From Chrysemys picta bellii (taxonomy: Eukaryota > Chordata > Testudines > Emydidae), in assembly GCF_011386835.1 (NCBI RefSeq), contig NC_088791.1, positions 124,782,943-124,846,942 on the forward strand: a DNA stretch of 64,000 bases, read 5' to 3'. A program made the position numbers and the translations under genes. The notes beneath the pieces are model-generated. The model was not told where the DNA came from. It saw only the letters and a list, made by a program, of their open reading frames with translations, and made no database searches. Below are positions 45,353 to 54,482 of the stretch, one piece after another. Every line of letters starts with the position of its first letter. Position 1 is the stretch's first letter.

Positions 45353-45890
45353 ATGGAGTCCCAGGATCGCAAAAGAGCTCCAGCATGGACCGAACAGGAG
45401 GTACGAGATCTGCTCGCCATATGGGGAGATGAAGCAGTGATAGCTGAACTCCGTAGCAGTAAAAGAAATGGAAAAGTATTAGAAAAGATCTCCAAGGCTA
45501 TGAAGGACCGAGGCCATAACAGGGACGCACAGCAGTGCCGCGTGAAAATTAAGGAGCTACGGCAAGCTTACCACAAAGCCAGAGAAGCAAACGGAAGGTC
45601 CGGGGCAGAGCCGCAAACTTGCCGCTACTACGCGGAGCTGCATGCGATCCTAGGGGGTGCAGCCACCACTACCCCAACCGTGTGCTATGACTCTCTCACT
45701 GGAGAAACACACAGGGAAGACGGTTCGGGGAACGAGGAAGATGAGGATGGAGGTACTGTAGGTAGCTCACAGCAGCAAGGAAGCGGAGAAACCGGTTTCC
45801 CCAACAGCCAGGATATGTTTGTGACCCTGGACCTGGAACCAGTAACCCCCGAACTCACCCAAGACCCTCAGGGCACACAGGAGACCTCTG
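45353..45890 (+). CDS. Harbinger 2 Myb/SANT-like DNA-binding protein, exon 1
   Basis: Harbinger ORF1 product. In studied Harbingers it binds the transposon ends and brings the transposase into the nucleus. I take ATG 45353 (MESQDRKRAPAWTEQEVRDL). An upstream in-frame ATG at 45323 would add ten residues. A trihelix Myb/SANT-like domain covers roughly residues 5-80, with the Trp pair in PAWTEQEVRDLLAIWGDEA and the third helix around QQCRVKIKELRQAYHKARE. A Gly/Glu/Asp-rich linker follows (about 120-150). The exon ends ACCTCTG|gtgagtg (donor 45891-45892), phase 1. Continuing past the donor leads to a stop at 45949, so splicing to exon 2 is needed for the full 346-residue protein. The domain resembles that of vertebrate MSANTD and ZSCAN29-like proteins. 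Confidence 0.88.
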
Positions 45891-45984
45891 GTGAGTGTAA
45901 CTTTGTAAATATTTGTAAACATTACCAAAAAAAAAGCAAGCGTGTTTAATGATTAATTTGCCCTGGCAATCGCGGCCAGTACAT

Positions 45985-46224
45985 CTACTGGAAAAGTCTG
46001 TTAACGTGTATGGGGATGGAGCGGAAATCCTCCAGGGACATCTCCAGAAAGCTCTCCTGGTTGAAATGGGGTGATTTTATTAAGGGGACATTCAGAGGCG
46101 CCCGTTCCTGCTCTTCTGAACAGAAATGTTCCCCGCTGTTAACCACGCGGTGGAGGGGAGGGGTAAAGTGATCATCCCAGAGAATCGTGTGTGTGGGGGG
46201 GTGGTTTACTTGTGTTTGTGCCAC
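45985..46224 (-). pseudogene. Antisense intron ORF in Harbinger 2, shortened version
   Basis: Counterpart of the 128-residue frame at 35059-35445. Both ends are kept (ERAPLNVPLIKSPHFNQ and SLEDFRSIPIHVNRLFQ) but 75 codons between HFNQ and ESFLEM are missing, leaving the frame open. Upstream the frame reads ILWDDHFTPPLHRVVNSGEH. It lies inside the intron of the Myb-like gene, on the opposite strand. Function unknown. The deletion suggests it is not needed for copy 2, or that copy 1 has an insertion. Confidence 0.35.
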
Positions 46225-46454
46225 ATGTTAACCGGGAAACCGCAGCCCCTCCTTTTACATTGAAAACCCATTTTAAATGGACAACCATTTTTTTTGCAAC
46301 CTTTCCCGCATGTTAAGAAGGTTAAAAAAGCCAAAACACTGTGGCCTACCATGGCTGCCTGCAAGCCGAAATATGCGACCTTGTAATGAAAGAGTGTATC
46401 CATTGTTCTCTAAAATGTGTCTTTTTTAACCACCTCTCCCTTCTCCTCCACCAG

Positions 46455-46957
46455 CTGCAAATGTTTCTCCTTCGCAGAGGCTCGTGAACATTAGAAAGAG
46501 AAAACGTAGGACGAGGGACGATATGTTCACGGAGCTGCAGATGTCCTCCCACGCTGATAGAGCACAGCAGAATGCGTGGAGGCAGTCAATGTCGGAGATG
46601 AGAAAAGCCCAATATGAACGAGAGGAGAGGTGGCGGGCTGAATCGCGGGATGAACAGAGCCAGTGGCGGGCTGAAGACGATAGGTGGCGTCAGCTTGCAG
46701 ACAGACGGCAAGAGTCAATGCTCCGTCTGCTGGAGCATCAAACTGATATGCTCCAGCGTATGGTTGAGCTGCAGGAAAGGCAGCAGGAGCAGAGACCGCC
46801 GCTACAGCCCCTGTGTAACCAACAGCCCTCCTCCCCAAGTTCCATAGCCTCCTCACCAAGACGCCCAAGAACACGGTGGAGGGGCCTCCGTCCACCCAGT
46901 CACTCCACCCCAGATGATCGCCCAAGCATCAGAAGGCTGGCCTTCAATAAGAGTTAA
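46455..46957 (+). CDS. Harbinger 2 Myb/SANT-like protein, exon 2
   Basis: Starts after a polypyrimidine tract and cctccaccag (acceptor AG at 46453-46454). The join completes a GCT codon and keeps frame. The exon encodes a basic patch likely to act as nuclear localisation signal (NIRKRKRRTRDD), a long charged helix rich in Arg/Glu/Gln/Trp (AQYEREERWRAESRDEQSQW and EHQTDMLQRMVELQERQQEQ), probably a coiled coil for pairing with itself or the transposase, and a Pro/Ser-rich tail ending RRLAFNKS. Stop TAA at 46955-46957. The intron is 564 bp. Exon 2 of copy 1 carries a stop here that this copy lacks. Confidence 0.85.
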
Positions 46958-47223
46958 AGTTTTAAAATGCAGTGTGTCCTTTTCCATCCCTCCTCCCCCA
47001 CCCATCCCAGGCTACCTTGGCAATTATCCCCCTACTTCTGTGAGGAACTAATAAAGAATGCATGAATGTGAAAAAACAATGACTTTATTGCCTCTGCAAG
47101 CGGTGCTCGAATTGGGGAGGGGAGGGGAGGGTGGGGTGGGGTGGTTGGTTTACAGGGAAGTAGAGTGAACCGGGTCGGGGGGGGGGGTTTGGAGGGTTCA
47201 TCAAGGAGAAAAAAACAGAAGTT

Positions 47224-48525
47224 TCACACAGTAGCCTGGCCAGTCACAAAACTCGTTTTCAAAGCTTCTCTGATGCGCACCGCGCCCTGCTGTGCTCCTC
47301 TAACCGCCCTGGTGTCTGGCTGCGCGTAATCAGCGGCCAGGCGAGTTGCCTCAACCTCCCACCCCGCCATAAAGGTCTCCCCCTTACTCTCACAGATATT
47401 GTGGAGCGCACAGCAAGCAGCAATAACAATGGGGATATTCTTTTCGCTGAGGTCTGAGCGAGTCAGTAAGCTGCGCCAGCGCGCTTTTAAACGTCCAAAT
47501 GCACATTCCACCACCATTCGGCACTTGCTCAGCCTGTAGTTGAACAGGTCCTGACTCCTGTCCAGGCTGCCTGTGTACGGCTTCATGAGCCATGGCATTA
47601 AGGGGTAGGCTGGGTCCCCAAGGATCACGATAGGCATTTCAACATCCCCAACGGTCACTTTCTGGTCCGGGAAGAAAGTCCCTTCCTCCAGCTTTCGAAA
47701 CAGAGCAGAGTTCCTGAAGACGAGAGCATCATGTACCTTTCCCGGCCATCCCACGTTGATGTTGGTGAAACGTCCCTTGTGATCCACCAGGGCTTGCAGC
47801 AGCATTGAAAAGTACCCCTTGCGGTTTACGTAGTCGGTGGCTTGGTGCTCCGGTGACAAGATAGGGATATGGGTTCCGTCTATGGCCCCGCCACAGTTTG
47901 GGAATCCCATTTCAGCAAAACCATCCACTATTGACTGCACGTTGCCCAGAGTCACTACCCTTGCTATCACCAGGTCTTTCATTGCCCTGGCAAATTGGAT
48001 CACAGCAGCCCCCACCGTAGATTTGCCCACTCCAAATTGATTCCCGACTGACCGGTAGCTGTCTGGCGTTGCAAGCTTCCACAGGGCTATCGCCACTCGC
48101 TTCTCAACTGTGAGGGCTGCTCTCATCTTGGTATCCTGGCGCTTCAGGGCAGGGGAAAGCAAGTCACAAAGTTCCATGAAAGTGCCCTTACGCATGCGAA
48201 AGTTTCGCAGCCACTGGGAATCGTCCCATACCTGCAGCAAGATGCGGTCCCACCAGTCTGTGCTTGTTTCCCGGGTCCAGAATCGGCGTTCCACGGCATG
48301 AACCTGCCCCAGTGACACCATGATTTCCACATTGCTGGGGCCTGTGCCTTGTGAGAGGTCTATGTCCATGTCAATTTCCTCATCACTCTTGTCGCCGCGC
48401 TGCAATCGCCTCCTCGGCTGGTCCGGGTTTCGCCTTGGCATGTCCTGGCTCTGCATATACTCCAGGACAATGCGCGTGGTGTTCATAGTGCTCATAATTG
48501 CCGCGGTGATCTGAGCGGGCTCCAT
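47224..48525 (-). CDS. Harbinger 2 transposase, HARBI1-like DDE nuclease
   Basis: A 433-residue uninterrupted frame, start ATG 48525 (MEPAQITAAIMSTMNTTRIV). The N-terminal part (1-60) is charged. A helical region follows (about 85-185; WWDRILLQVWDDSQWLRNFR and the helix-turn-helix-like YRSVGNQFGVGKSTV at 157-171). The catalytic DDE_Tnp_4-type domain runs from about 205 to 380. Conserved acidic residues are D216 (GGAIDGTHI), D266 (GKVHDALVF), D304 (ILGDPAYP) and E340 (VVECAFGRLKARW). The D304-E340 spacing is 35 residues between them. Length is slightly above that of vertebrate HARBI1 as I recall it. It cuts and joins transposon ends at TWA targets together with the Myb-like partner. Only one copy in the window has this gene intact. 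Confidence 0.9.
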   Translation of the reverse strand: MEPAQITAAIMSTMNTTRIVLEYMQSQDMPRRNPDQPRRRLQRGDKSDEEIDMDIDLSQGTGPSNVEIMVSLGQVHAVERRFWTRETSTDWWDRILLQVWDDSQWLRNFRMRKGTFMELCDLLSPALKRQDTKMRAALTVEKRVAIALWKLATPDSYRSVGNQFGVGKSTVGAAVIQFARAMKDLVIARVVTLGNVQSIVDGFAEMGFPNCGGAIDGTHIPILSPEHQATDYVNRKGYFSMLLQALVDHKGRFTNINVGWPGKVHDALVFRNSALFRKLEEGTFFPDQKVTVGDVEMPIVILGDPAYPLMPWLMKPYTGSLDRSQDLFNYRLSKCRMVVECAFGRLKARWRSLLTRSDLSEKNIPIVIAACCALHNICESKGETFMAGWEVEATRLAADYAQPDTRAVRGAQQGAVRIREALKTSFVTGQATV

Positions 48526-48559
48526 GATCCCAGTGCTAGCTATGGCGCCTGGTCAGAAA

Positions 48560-50290
48560 AAAGGCGCGAAACTAGTATCTGATGGACCAGGAGAAGGAGG
48601 GAGGGAGGGCCGAGTGACGACATGGCGTACAGGTACAGGAACAGGGAATTAAAATCAAGAAAGGTGGCTGTGCATCAGGGAGAAAAACAAACAACTGTCA
48701 CACAGAATGGTCCCCCCAAAGATTAAACTGAAAACCCTGGGCTTAGCAGGCCGTTGATTTCACGGAGGAAGGGGAAGCAAATGAATACAGAACAAATCTA
48801 TTTTTTACATCTTAAGCTGGCAGCCGACGGTGCAGCATGAGTGATAGCCTCTCCAGTATGATGACGACGGTTACCAGTCATAATATACCATCGTCTGCCA
48901 AAAGGCAAGGGGCTGCTGCTGTGTAGCAATGCAGCCCCACGTCTGCCAGCCCCACGTCCGCCAGCACCCAGCATCGCCCTCGGCCTCTTCTGGGTGCTTA
49001 GCAGACAATACTGGGCAATTGGCAGAAAATAGTATATTACGATTGGTAGCATGTCTGCCCAGGTGGCCATGATTGACAGCCACTCCAGTACGACGACGAT
49101 GGGTACCAATCATAATATACCATCGCCTACCAAAGGGCAAGGGGCTGGTGCAATGCAGCCCTACGGCTGCCAGCCTCACGGCTATCACTCATGCTACACC
49201 GTCTACCGCCAAAAGGCAGTTAGCAGCTGCTGCTGTGTAGCAATGCAGTCCCACGTCTGCCGGCACCCAGAGGACATATGGTGACGGTGAGCTCAGCTGA
49301 GCTGAGCGGGCTCCATGCTTGCCGTGGTATGTTGTCTGCACAGGTAACCCAGGTAAAAAGGCGCGAATCTATTGTCTGCCGTTGCTGTGACGAGGGGGGA
49401 GGGGCCTGACGACATGTACCCAGAACCGCCCGCGACACTGTTTTGCATCATCCGGGCATTGGGATCTCAACCCAGAATTCAAAGAAAAGGCGCGAAAGTA
49501 GTATCTGACGGACTAGGGGAAGGAGGGAGGGCGGGCCGAGTGACGACATGGCGTACAGGTACAGGGAATTAAAATCAAGAACGGTGGTTGTGCATCAGGG
49601 AGAAACACAAACAACTGTCACACAGAATGGACCCCCAAAGATTAAACTGAAAACCCTGGGTTTAGCAGGCCGTTGATTTGACGGAGGGAGGGGGAAGCAA
49701 ATGAATACAGAGCAAATCTATTTTTTACATCTTAAGACGACGGTGCAGTGTGACTGATAGCCCTCGGCATCTTTCTGGGTGCTTGGCAGCAAATACTGGG
49801 CGCTTGGCAGTTAGTGTATGACGATGGTCTTCAGGCCTATTGCACAATCGGGTGCTCGGGGAAGACTCTGCTAACGTGCGATGACCCGACTTGTAATAGG
49901 ATGGTTAACAGTCGTAATACACCATCTACTGCCAAAAGGCAAGCCCCACGGCTGCCAGCACCCAGATCGCCGATGAAGGCTACCAGTCTACTGCACCGTC
50001 TACCGCCAAAAGGCAGTTAGCAGCTGCTGCTGTGTAGCAATGCAGTCCCACGTCTGCTGGCACCCAGAGGACATATGGTGACAGTGAGCTCAGCTGAGCT
50101 GAGCGGGCTCCATGCTTGCCGTGGTATGTTGTCTGCACAGGTAACCCAGGTAAAAAGGCGCGAATCTATTGTCTGCCATTGCTGTGACGGGGGGGGGGAG
50201 GAGGGGCCTGACGACATGTACCCAGAACCGCCCGCGACACTGTTTTGCATCATCCGGGCATTGGGATCTCAACCCAGAATTCCAAGGGGC
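48560..50290. repeat. Tandem duplication in the right side of Harbinger 2
   Basis: Unit 1 (about 48560-49487) and unit 2 (about 49488-50290) share blocks in the same order: aaaaggcgcgaa, agtgacgacatggcgtacag, aacaactgtcacacagaatg, ccctgggtttagcaggccgt, the gctgctgctgtgtagcaatg block, catgcttgccgtggtatgtt and acccagaaccgcccgcgaca. Copy 1 has only a single such region (37985-38720), so the doubling happened in the copy 2 lineage. Short tandem repeats (ccccacgtctgccagccc) occur within it. Confidence 0.8.
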
Positions 50291-50505
50291 GGCGGAGACT
50301 GCAGGAACTGTGGGATAGCTGTCGGATAGCTACCCATAGTGCAATGCTCCGGAAGTCGACACTAGCCTCGTACTGTGGACGCGGTCCGCCGACTAGAGCA
50401 CCTAGAGCATTTTATGTGTGGACACACACAATCAGCTGTATACAACCGATTTCAATAAAACCGGCTTCTATAAATTCGAACTAATTTCGTAGTGTAGACA
50501 TACCC

Positions 50506-51505
50506 TAAGAGGCACATCTTTAAAGTAATGCAAATAGATGGAATCAGGTAGTATAGATACTGCTGAGCCAGTGTCCAACATTAGCTGAATAGAGTGTGAT
50601 TTGCCTGAGGGTATGGCAGAAACATTTACAGCGCACTTTATCTGTTCTGGAATATGTGCAGTAGTGATTTTGTCTACACTCAGCACAGTAACATCTGGTA
50701 TTGTAACTGCATGCACCTGTTGATTGAACTGGCTACTGCGACATACTTTAGCAAAATGCCCAATCTTTTTGCAATGATTGCACTGAGCTACTTTTGCTAG
50801 ACATCCTGTGTAGCCTGTAAGATGTTGTGGGGATCCACAGTGAAAGCATGCTTTTACTGTATTTTGATTCAGTGGCTTTTCGTTAGTTTTCCTTTTGTAA
50901 TTGTTTGTCTGCAGTGATAGTGAACTTTTCTGCAAAGGAGTCACAGCCGGGACTGGGCCTCCTGTACCCTGGCTCATTATTTTGGCTTCAGCTATAGCTG
51001 ACTCAATCTGAGTAGCAATGGTTATTGCTTTTTCTAGTGTAAGTTGTGGTTCTAGAAGTAAGCGTTCTCCTACATGAAGCATTGTTGTTTTCTCAATGAG
51101 CTGGTCTCTAATCATCTCATCTGCCATATTCCCAAAGTCACAAGTTACAATCAGACTCCTCAGGGAAGCCATATACTGCATTATAGTCTCCCCTGGTTTC
51201 TGCTCATGCTGGCAAAATCTGTAGCGACTAGCTACTACATTCACTTTTGGCACAAAAAAGTTCTTTAATGCAGTGAGTGCAGTCTCGTATTTATCATCTG
51301 CAAGGGGAAAAGTGTAAAATATACGCTGCCCTTCTGCTCCAAGGCAGTGGATTAGCAGAGCACGCTTTCTTACTTCAGAAATCTCTGTAGCACTGATTGC
51401 AAGCAGATAAGTCTCAAACATACGGATCCAGGCAGTAAAAGCAATTGGAGGTTCACCTGGGCTTTGCAGAAAGGGTGCAGGTGGGTTCAGAGGCAGAAGA
51501 TCCAT
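50506..51505 (-). pseudogene. Gypsy Gag and protease N-terminus, cut by Harbinger 2
   Basis: The frame starts at ATG 51505, 14 bases after the 5' LTR. Gag: capsid-like region (FTAWIRMFETYLLAIS, ALLIHCLGAEGQRIFY, YRFCQHEQKPGETIMQYMAS), a linker, two zinc knuckles (CFHCGSPQHLTGYTGC and CNHCKKIGHFAKVC), then the aspartic protease active site in LMLDTGSAVSILPDS. The reading frame is uninterrupted up to the TAA duplication at 50506-50508, where Harbinger 2 begins. The same frame resumes on the other side at 44967 once one TAA copy is discounted. Before the Harbinger landed, Gag-protease-RT was therefore one open frame. Confidence 0.88.
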
Positions 51506-51516
51506 CCTCGTCTCCA
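51502..51516 (-). other. Gypsy primer binding site, tRNA-Ser(GCU) type, overlapping gag start
   Basis: Three T bases separate the 5' LTR end from TGGAGACGAGGATGG. As I remember the vertebrate tRNA-Ser(GCU) 3' end (..CCATCCTCGTCG plus CCA), its complement is TGGCGACGAGGATGG, so 14 of 15 positions match. The gag ATG (51505-51503) lies inside the site. Confidence 0.6.
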
Positions 51517-51519
51517 AAA

Positions 51520-51724
51520 TGTTGTATCCACCAGGCAAAGTATTAACAACTTCAACAGAACTTTATTTACAGTGCAAGTCTCTTCTCCAAGCTGTAGCTG
51601 CACACTCTGTAACTCTCCCAGCCTCCTCAACTCCTCCCCCCTCCTTCCTGTTTCCTGTCCTTTCAGACTCCCAACAGCCAGTGCTCCCAGTTCTAATAAT
51701 TACAAGCAGTATCTAAACACCACA
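51520..51724 (-). repeat. Gypsy 5' LTR
   Basis: 205 bp. It begins (minus strand) tgtggtgtttagatactgct and ends ggtggatacaaca. AATAAA is present in the plus-strand ctttatttac block. This very short LTR must hold promoter and poly(A) signal, but no obvious TATA box was seen. Confidence 0.93.
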
Positions 51725-51905
51725 AATATATAGTCTAGGATCAAAGGGAGGGAGAAAGATGTCAGAGCAACGTGTTTGGAATGACACCAAATTTGGAATT
51801 GTTTCCACTTTTGCATGTAAGTGTGATGAGGCATCGATTTTTCTGCTGTGTAGTGACATGTCCTTCACCTTCTTGGAGCAGCATCTCTCTGTGTTGGAAC
51901 CATGA
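51725..51905 (-). pseudogene. DIRS tyrosine recombinase, N-terminal part
   Basis: In the frame that continues across the Gypsy insertion, the minus strand reads TYMQKWKQFQIWCHSKHV then SFSLPLILDYI, the SAM-like core-binding region at the start of DIRS recombinases. The overlapping longer frame (51713-52051) is out of phase and not the real protein. The recombinase frame resumes at 41666 with one AATAT copy discounted. Confidence 0.65.
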
Positions 51906-52065
51906 AGGAGTCCAGCCTGGAGATGGAGGATGTGCAGGTCAGGATGATGGATCCGCCCGACATTTGGGGAGAGTAGGTGAGGAATGGGTTGAAGAGGAAT
52001 TGGAGGACACATTGCCAGCTGTGTCAGGTATGGGTACCACACTTGTCTCACCCAAGTGGGGGTGA

Positions 52066-54131
52066 TCAGTTTGAAATCCTGAACTGCAGAGTTGCAGAGG
52101 AATATGCCTTCCTTTCAAATAAGTATAGCCTTTTCCAGTCTCTGTCATAAGGGATTGATTTACCCTGGTGCTGTTTCCCTCGTGAGTTAATGGCACCCAG
52201 GACAATAGAGTTAGGCTGAGGGTGTGTAAAAAGGAACTCCACATCTTTGCGCGGCACATAGTACTTCTTGTCAGCCTTTTTACTTGTGATAGAGAGGCTG
52301 GCGTCTAGCAGATGACCTTGGCAGGATCCAGAATCGCCTTGTTGACTGGGAGGGCAATTCTTGAAGAGGAGGAAGTGTGTAATATGACCAGCAGTTTGTG
52401 GGGGGTGTCTTTCACCTTTTTGAGGAGGGTTTTCAATGTGTTGGCAACCTTCTTAGTGAGATCCCAGAAAACCTTAAAATCATCTGCCAGCGATGGCGGA
52501 GGGGGCATCACCACCTTATCTGGTGAGGAAGAGGAGATGTTTGCCAGTGGTGCAGCCTCCTCTTCTAGTCTGCCCCCATGCTCCTCAAAAGTTTCCTCCT
52601 CAAGTTCTGGGGCTCTGGATACAGAGGCTATAAGTGATCGTCTAGTAGACTCCCTGCAGGAGACACTAGATGCCTGGGAAGGATGATGCCTGTAGGCTGC
52701 CCACGGGTCCCAGTATGGTCACTGGGGTGAAGGGAAGGGCATGAGTGGCGGCACCCATGAGTGGCCAGACCAGGAAGGGTGGTGATTGCAGTGTGGGTGT
52801 AGTTAGGAAGGCCTCAGCTGTTGTAATGATGGGGCATGGTATGGGACCAGGGAGATGTTGTCATCCTGGTCACTGTCAGACTCCCTGCTGAAATAGGGTG
52901 GAGCTCGAGGTGAGTGCTCTGGTGCTGCTGGTGATTCCAGGGATCGGGAAGTGCTCGGTACCAAGGCCCTGGTATCGAGTAGTGGGACTCTGGTGTCCCT
53001 GCAATCATGAGATCCCTGGAAAAGCGAAACTCCTGTGCGGCACCATCGTTGTAATTGGTCCGGTTAGGGGTTGACAAACTCCACCAGAGAGGTCCTTTGG
53101 GGCCATCTGCCTGTCCCAAGTCAGGATAAAGGAGGAGGGTTGGGCGTGGGGCTAGCAACTCCACCCCGTAAAAAATCAACCTGCTATAGAAACGCCAACA
53201 ATAGAGATAACAGAGACTTTTAGCCTGGAAAAAGAAGGGTCTTCGACTCGAAGACGCATGACGCTGGGTGGTGAAAGTCGTGAGGAAGCCACTAAGCCGA
53301 TTACCCTTCTTGCAACCAGGAGGATTAAAAATGGGCTATACCTGGAACCAGCTAAAGGACTCTGGAGATCTGTGGTTGGCGGCCCATACCCCGACTGGGG
53401 TGACGGGCATGAGTGAGTGAGTGAGTAGGGGTTGACAGTGCTGGCTTGTCGGTACCGATGATCTTTTATAGGCAGCATGGTCCGATGAAGGATGCTTCGA
53501 GGCAGTTGGTGCCATGGATTTATTTGTTGGTACCAATTCCACAGAGTTAGTACAGTCTGTACTTTTATCTTTGGAAGGCAGTGCTGCAGCTTCCGCCCCT
53601 GTGCCCTTCAGGTCTTTAGGCATTAAGATGTAACTTGCACCTGAGGTCCCTGTGTCTTCTAGTACCATGCTTTGGTGCTGTCTCTGCCGACAGTGCTGAA
53701 GTGATCAATTGCGTCGGAGATCTCCTCTGGCTGATCAGGGGCTTGGTTTGAGGGCTCACCACCCTCTTTTTGGAGGCTTTGTGAGGGGAGTCAAAACATT
53801 TTCTCCTCAGCTCTCCCTCCTGAGAAGTTGAAGGGTCTGGGGACAATCTGTGCTGCAGAGGGGATTCGGGTAGGGTGACCAGATGTCCCGATTTTTCACA
53901 CGGTCACCCTAGATTTGGGATTAGCTGCAGGTTTAAGAACACCCTCTATGAGCAGGAGTTTCAGCTTTAACTCATGGTTCTTTCTGGATCTAGCCTTGAG
54001 TTGTTGGCAGAAGGTACACTTCTGTGGGACATAAGCCTCTCCAGGCACTGGATACAGCAGACGTGTCTGTCTGTAATTAGTATAACCTCCTTACAGGAGA
54101 GGCACTGTTTAAACCTGGGGGAGCTGGGCAT
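52066..54131 (-). pseudogene. DIRS gag-like ORF1, degenerate
   Basis: Minus-strand pieces in order: from 54131, MPSSPRFKQCLSCKEVILIT with a Cys-x2-Cys...His-x2-Cys-x2-Cys pattern; a Ser/Pro/Lys-rich middle (53846-53336); DDFKVFWDLTKKVANTLKTL and ALPVNKAILDPAKV (52514-52305); then VEFLFTHPQPNSIVLGAINS and IPYDRDWKRLYLFERKAYSS up to 52066. This arrangement is what I associate with DIRS ORF1 proteins that predictors often label LAP2-alpha-like. Frames shift several times and stops are common. A 41-bp MITE sits inside at 53871. Confidence 0.6.
53871..53911. mobile_element. 41-bp hAT remnant or micro-MITE
   Basis: Starts tagggtgaccagatgtcccg, ends acacggtcacccta, with flanks gattcggg (53863-53870) and gatttggg (53912-53919), matching at 7 of 8. 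It consists of little more than the two ends of the family seen at 30540-30662 and lies within the DIRS gag region. Confidence 0.75.
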
Positions 54132-54294
54132 GCCCCTGCAGGTGACAATCCCCCAAAAGAGGGAAAAGGGGATAGGAAGAAAGACAATGGAAGCTCTACA
54201 AATGCTATAAAACAAACTCTATGAGAAACACTATCAACTATAATAAAGGATAAGTAAACTGGACTGCTAACTTGCTCTGTCTCAGGCCAAGGGC

Positions 54295-54480
54295 AGTTGA
54301 GAAGGAACTGAGGGCAGTTCACCCGCACAGTACCAGATAGCCTCAAGGCAGACAGGAAGGGAGGGCACATGTGTGGGCTGAATGGATACTGCTGCCTAAA
54401 AACTCCAATCAGAGACACAGGGGCACAGACACACCTACGTGGAGCACCCACAGGGACACTGCTCAAAGAAGAAAAACTGA
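54295..54480. repeat. DIRS inverted terminal repeat, right
   Basis: Partner of 38985-39170 in inverted orientation. It is the outer end of the element, next to flanking SINE-tail sequence that begins near 54483. Confidence 0.7.
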
Positions 54481-54482
54481 TT

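Larger units (their letters stand above)
44968..50505 (+). mobile_element. PIF/Harbinger transposon copy 2, apparently intact
   Basis: 5538 bp, starting ggcctggtctacactacagg. The right end read backwards starts gggtatgtctacactacgaa. Flanked by TAA on both sides (44965-44967, 50506-50508), the standard Harbinger TWA duplication. It contains a two-exon Myb/SANT-like gene (45353-46957, plus) and an uninterrupted HARBI1-like transposase (47224-48525, minus) converging on it, plus a long non-coding right side with a tandem duplication (48560-50290). Sitting inside a Gypsy element that is itself inside a DIRS, it is the youngest large insertion of this nest. Both gene products needed for transposition are encoded, so it may be autonomous. 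Confidence 0.92.
41667..51724 (-). mobile_element. Ty3/Gypsy LTR retrotransposon, complete but broken, split by Harbinger 2
   Basis: Two 205-bp LTRs (41667-41871 and 51520-51724) in the same orientation, flanked by a perfect 5-bp duplication AATAT (41662-41666 and 51725-51729). Coding order on the minus strand is gag with two zinc knuckles, protease, reverse transcriptase, RNase H, integrase. Harbinger 2 (44968-50505) lies inside the protease coding region. Without it the element is about 4.5 kb, near the short end for Gypsy elements. There is no envelope gene. The LTRs differ at 7 positions by my count. One frameshift (RT/RNase H border) and one in-frame TGA (before integrase) inactivate it, besides the Harbinger insertion. 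Confidence 0.93.
38958..54482 (-). mobile_element. DIRS-type tyrosine-recombinase retroelement, split by Tigger and Gypsy
   Basis: Minus-strand element with gag-like sequence at its 5' side (about 52.1-54.1 kb) and tyrosine-recombinase sequence at its 3' side (51.9-51.7 and 41.7-40.8 kb). The two ends carry related sequence in inverted orientation (38985-39170 and 54295-54480; for example gtggagcacccataaggaca on the minus strand at the left, gtggagcacccacagggaca on the plus strand at the right), as DIRS inverted terminal repeats do. No target duplication is seen, which is also normal for DIRS. The reverse transcriptase/RNase H section expected between gag and recombinase is absent: gag stops at 52066 and recombinase-like sequence starts by about 51905. 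After removing the insertions the element is about 4 kb. Borders are approximate. Confidence 0.75.
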
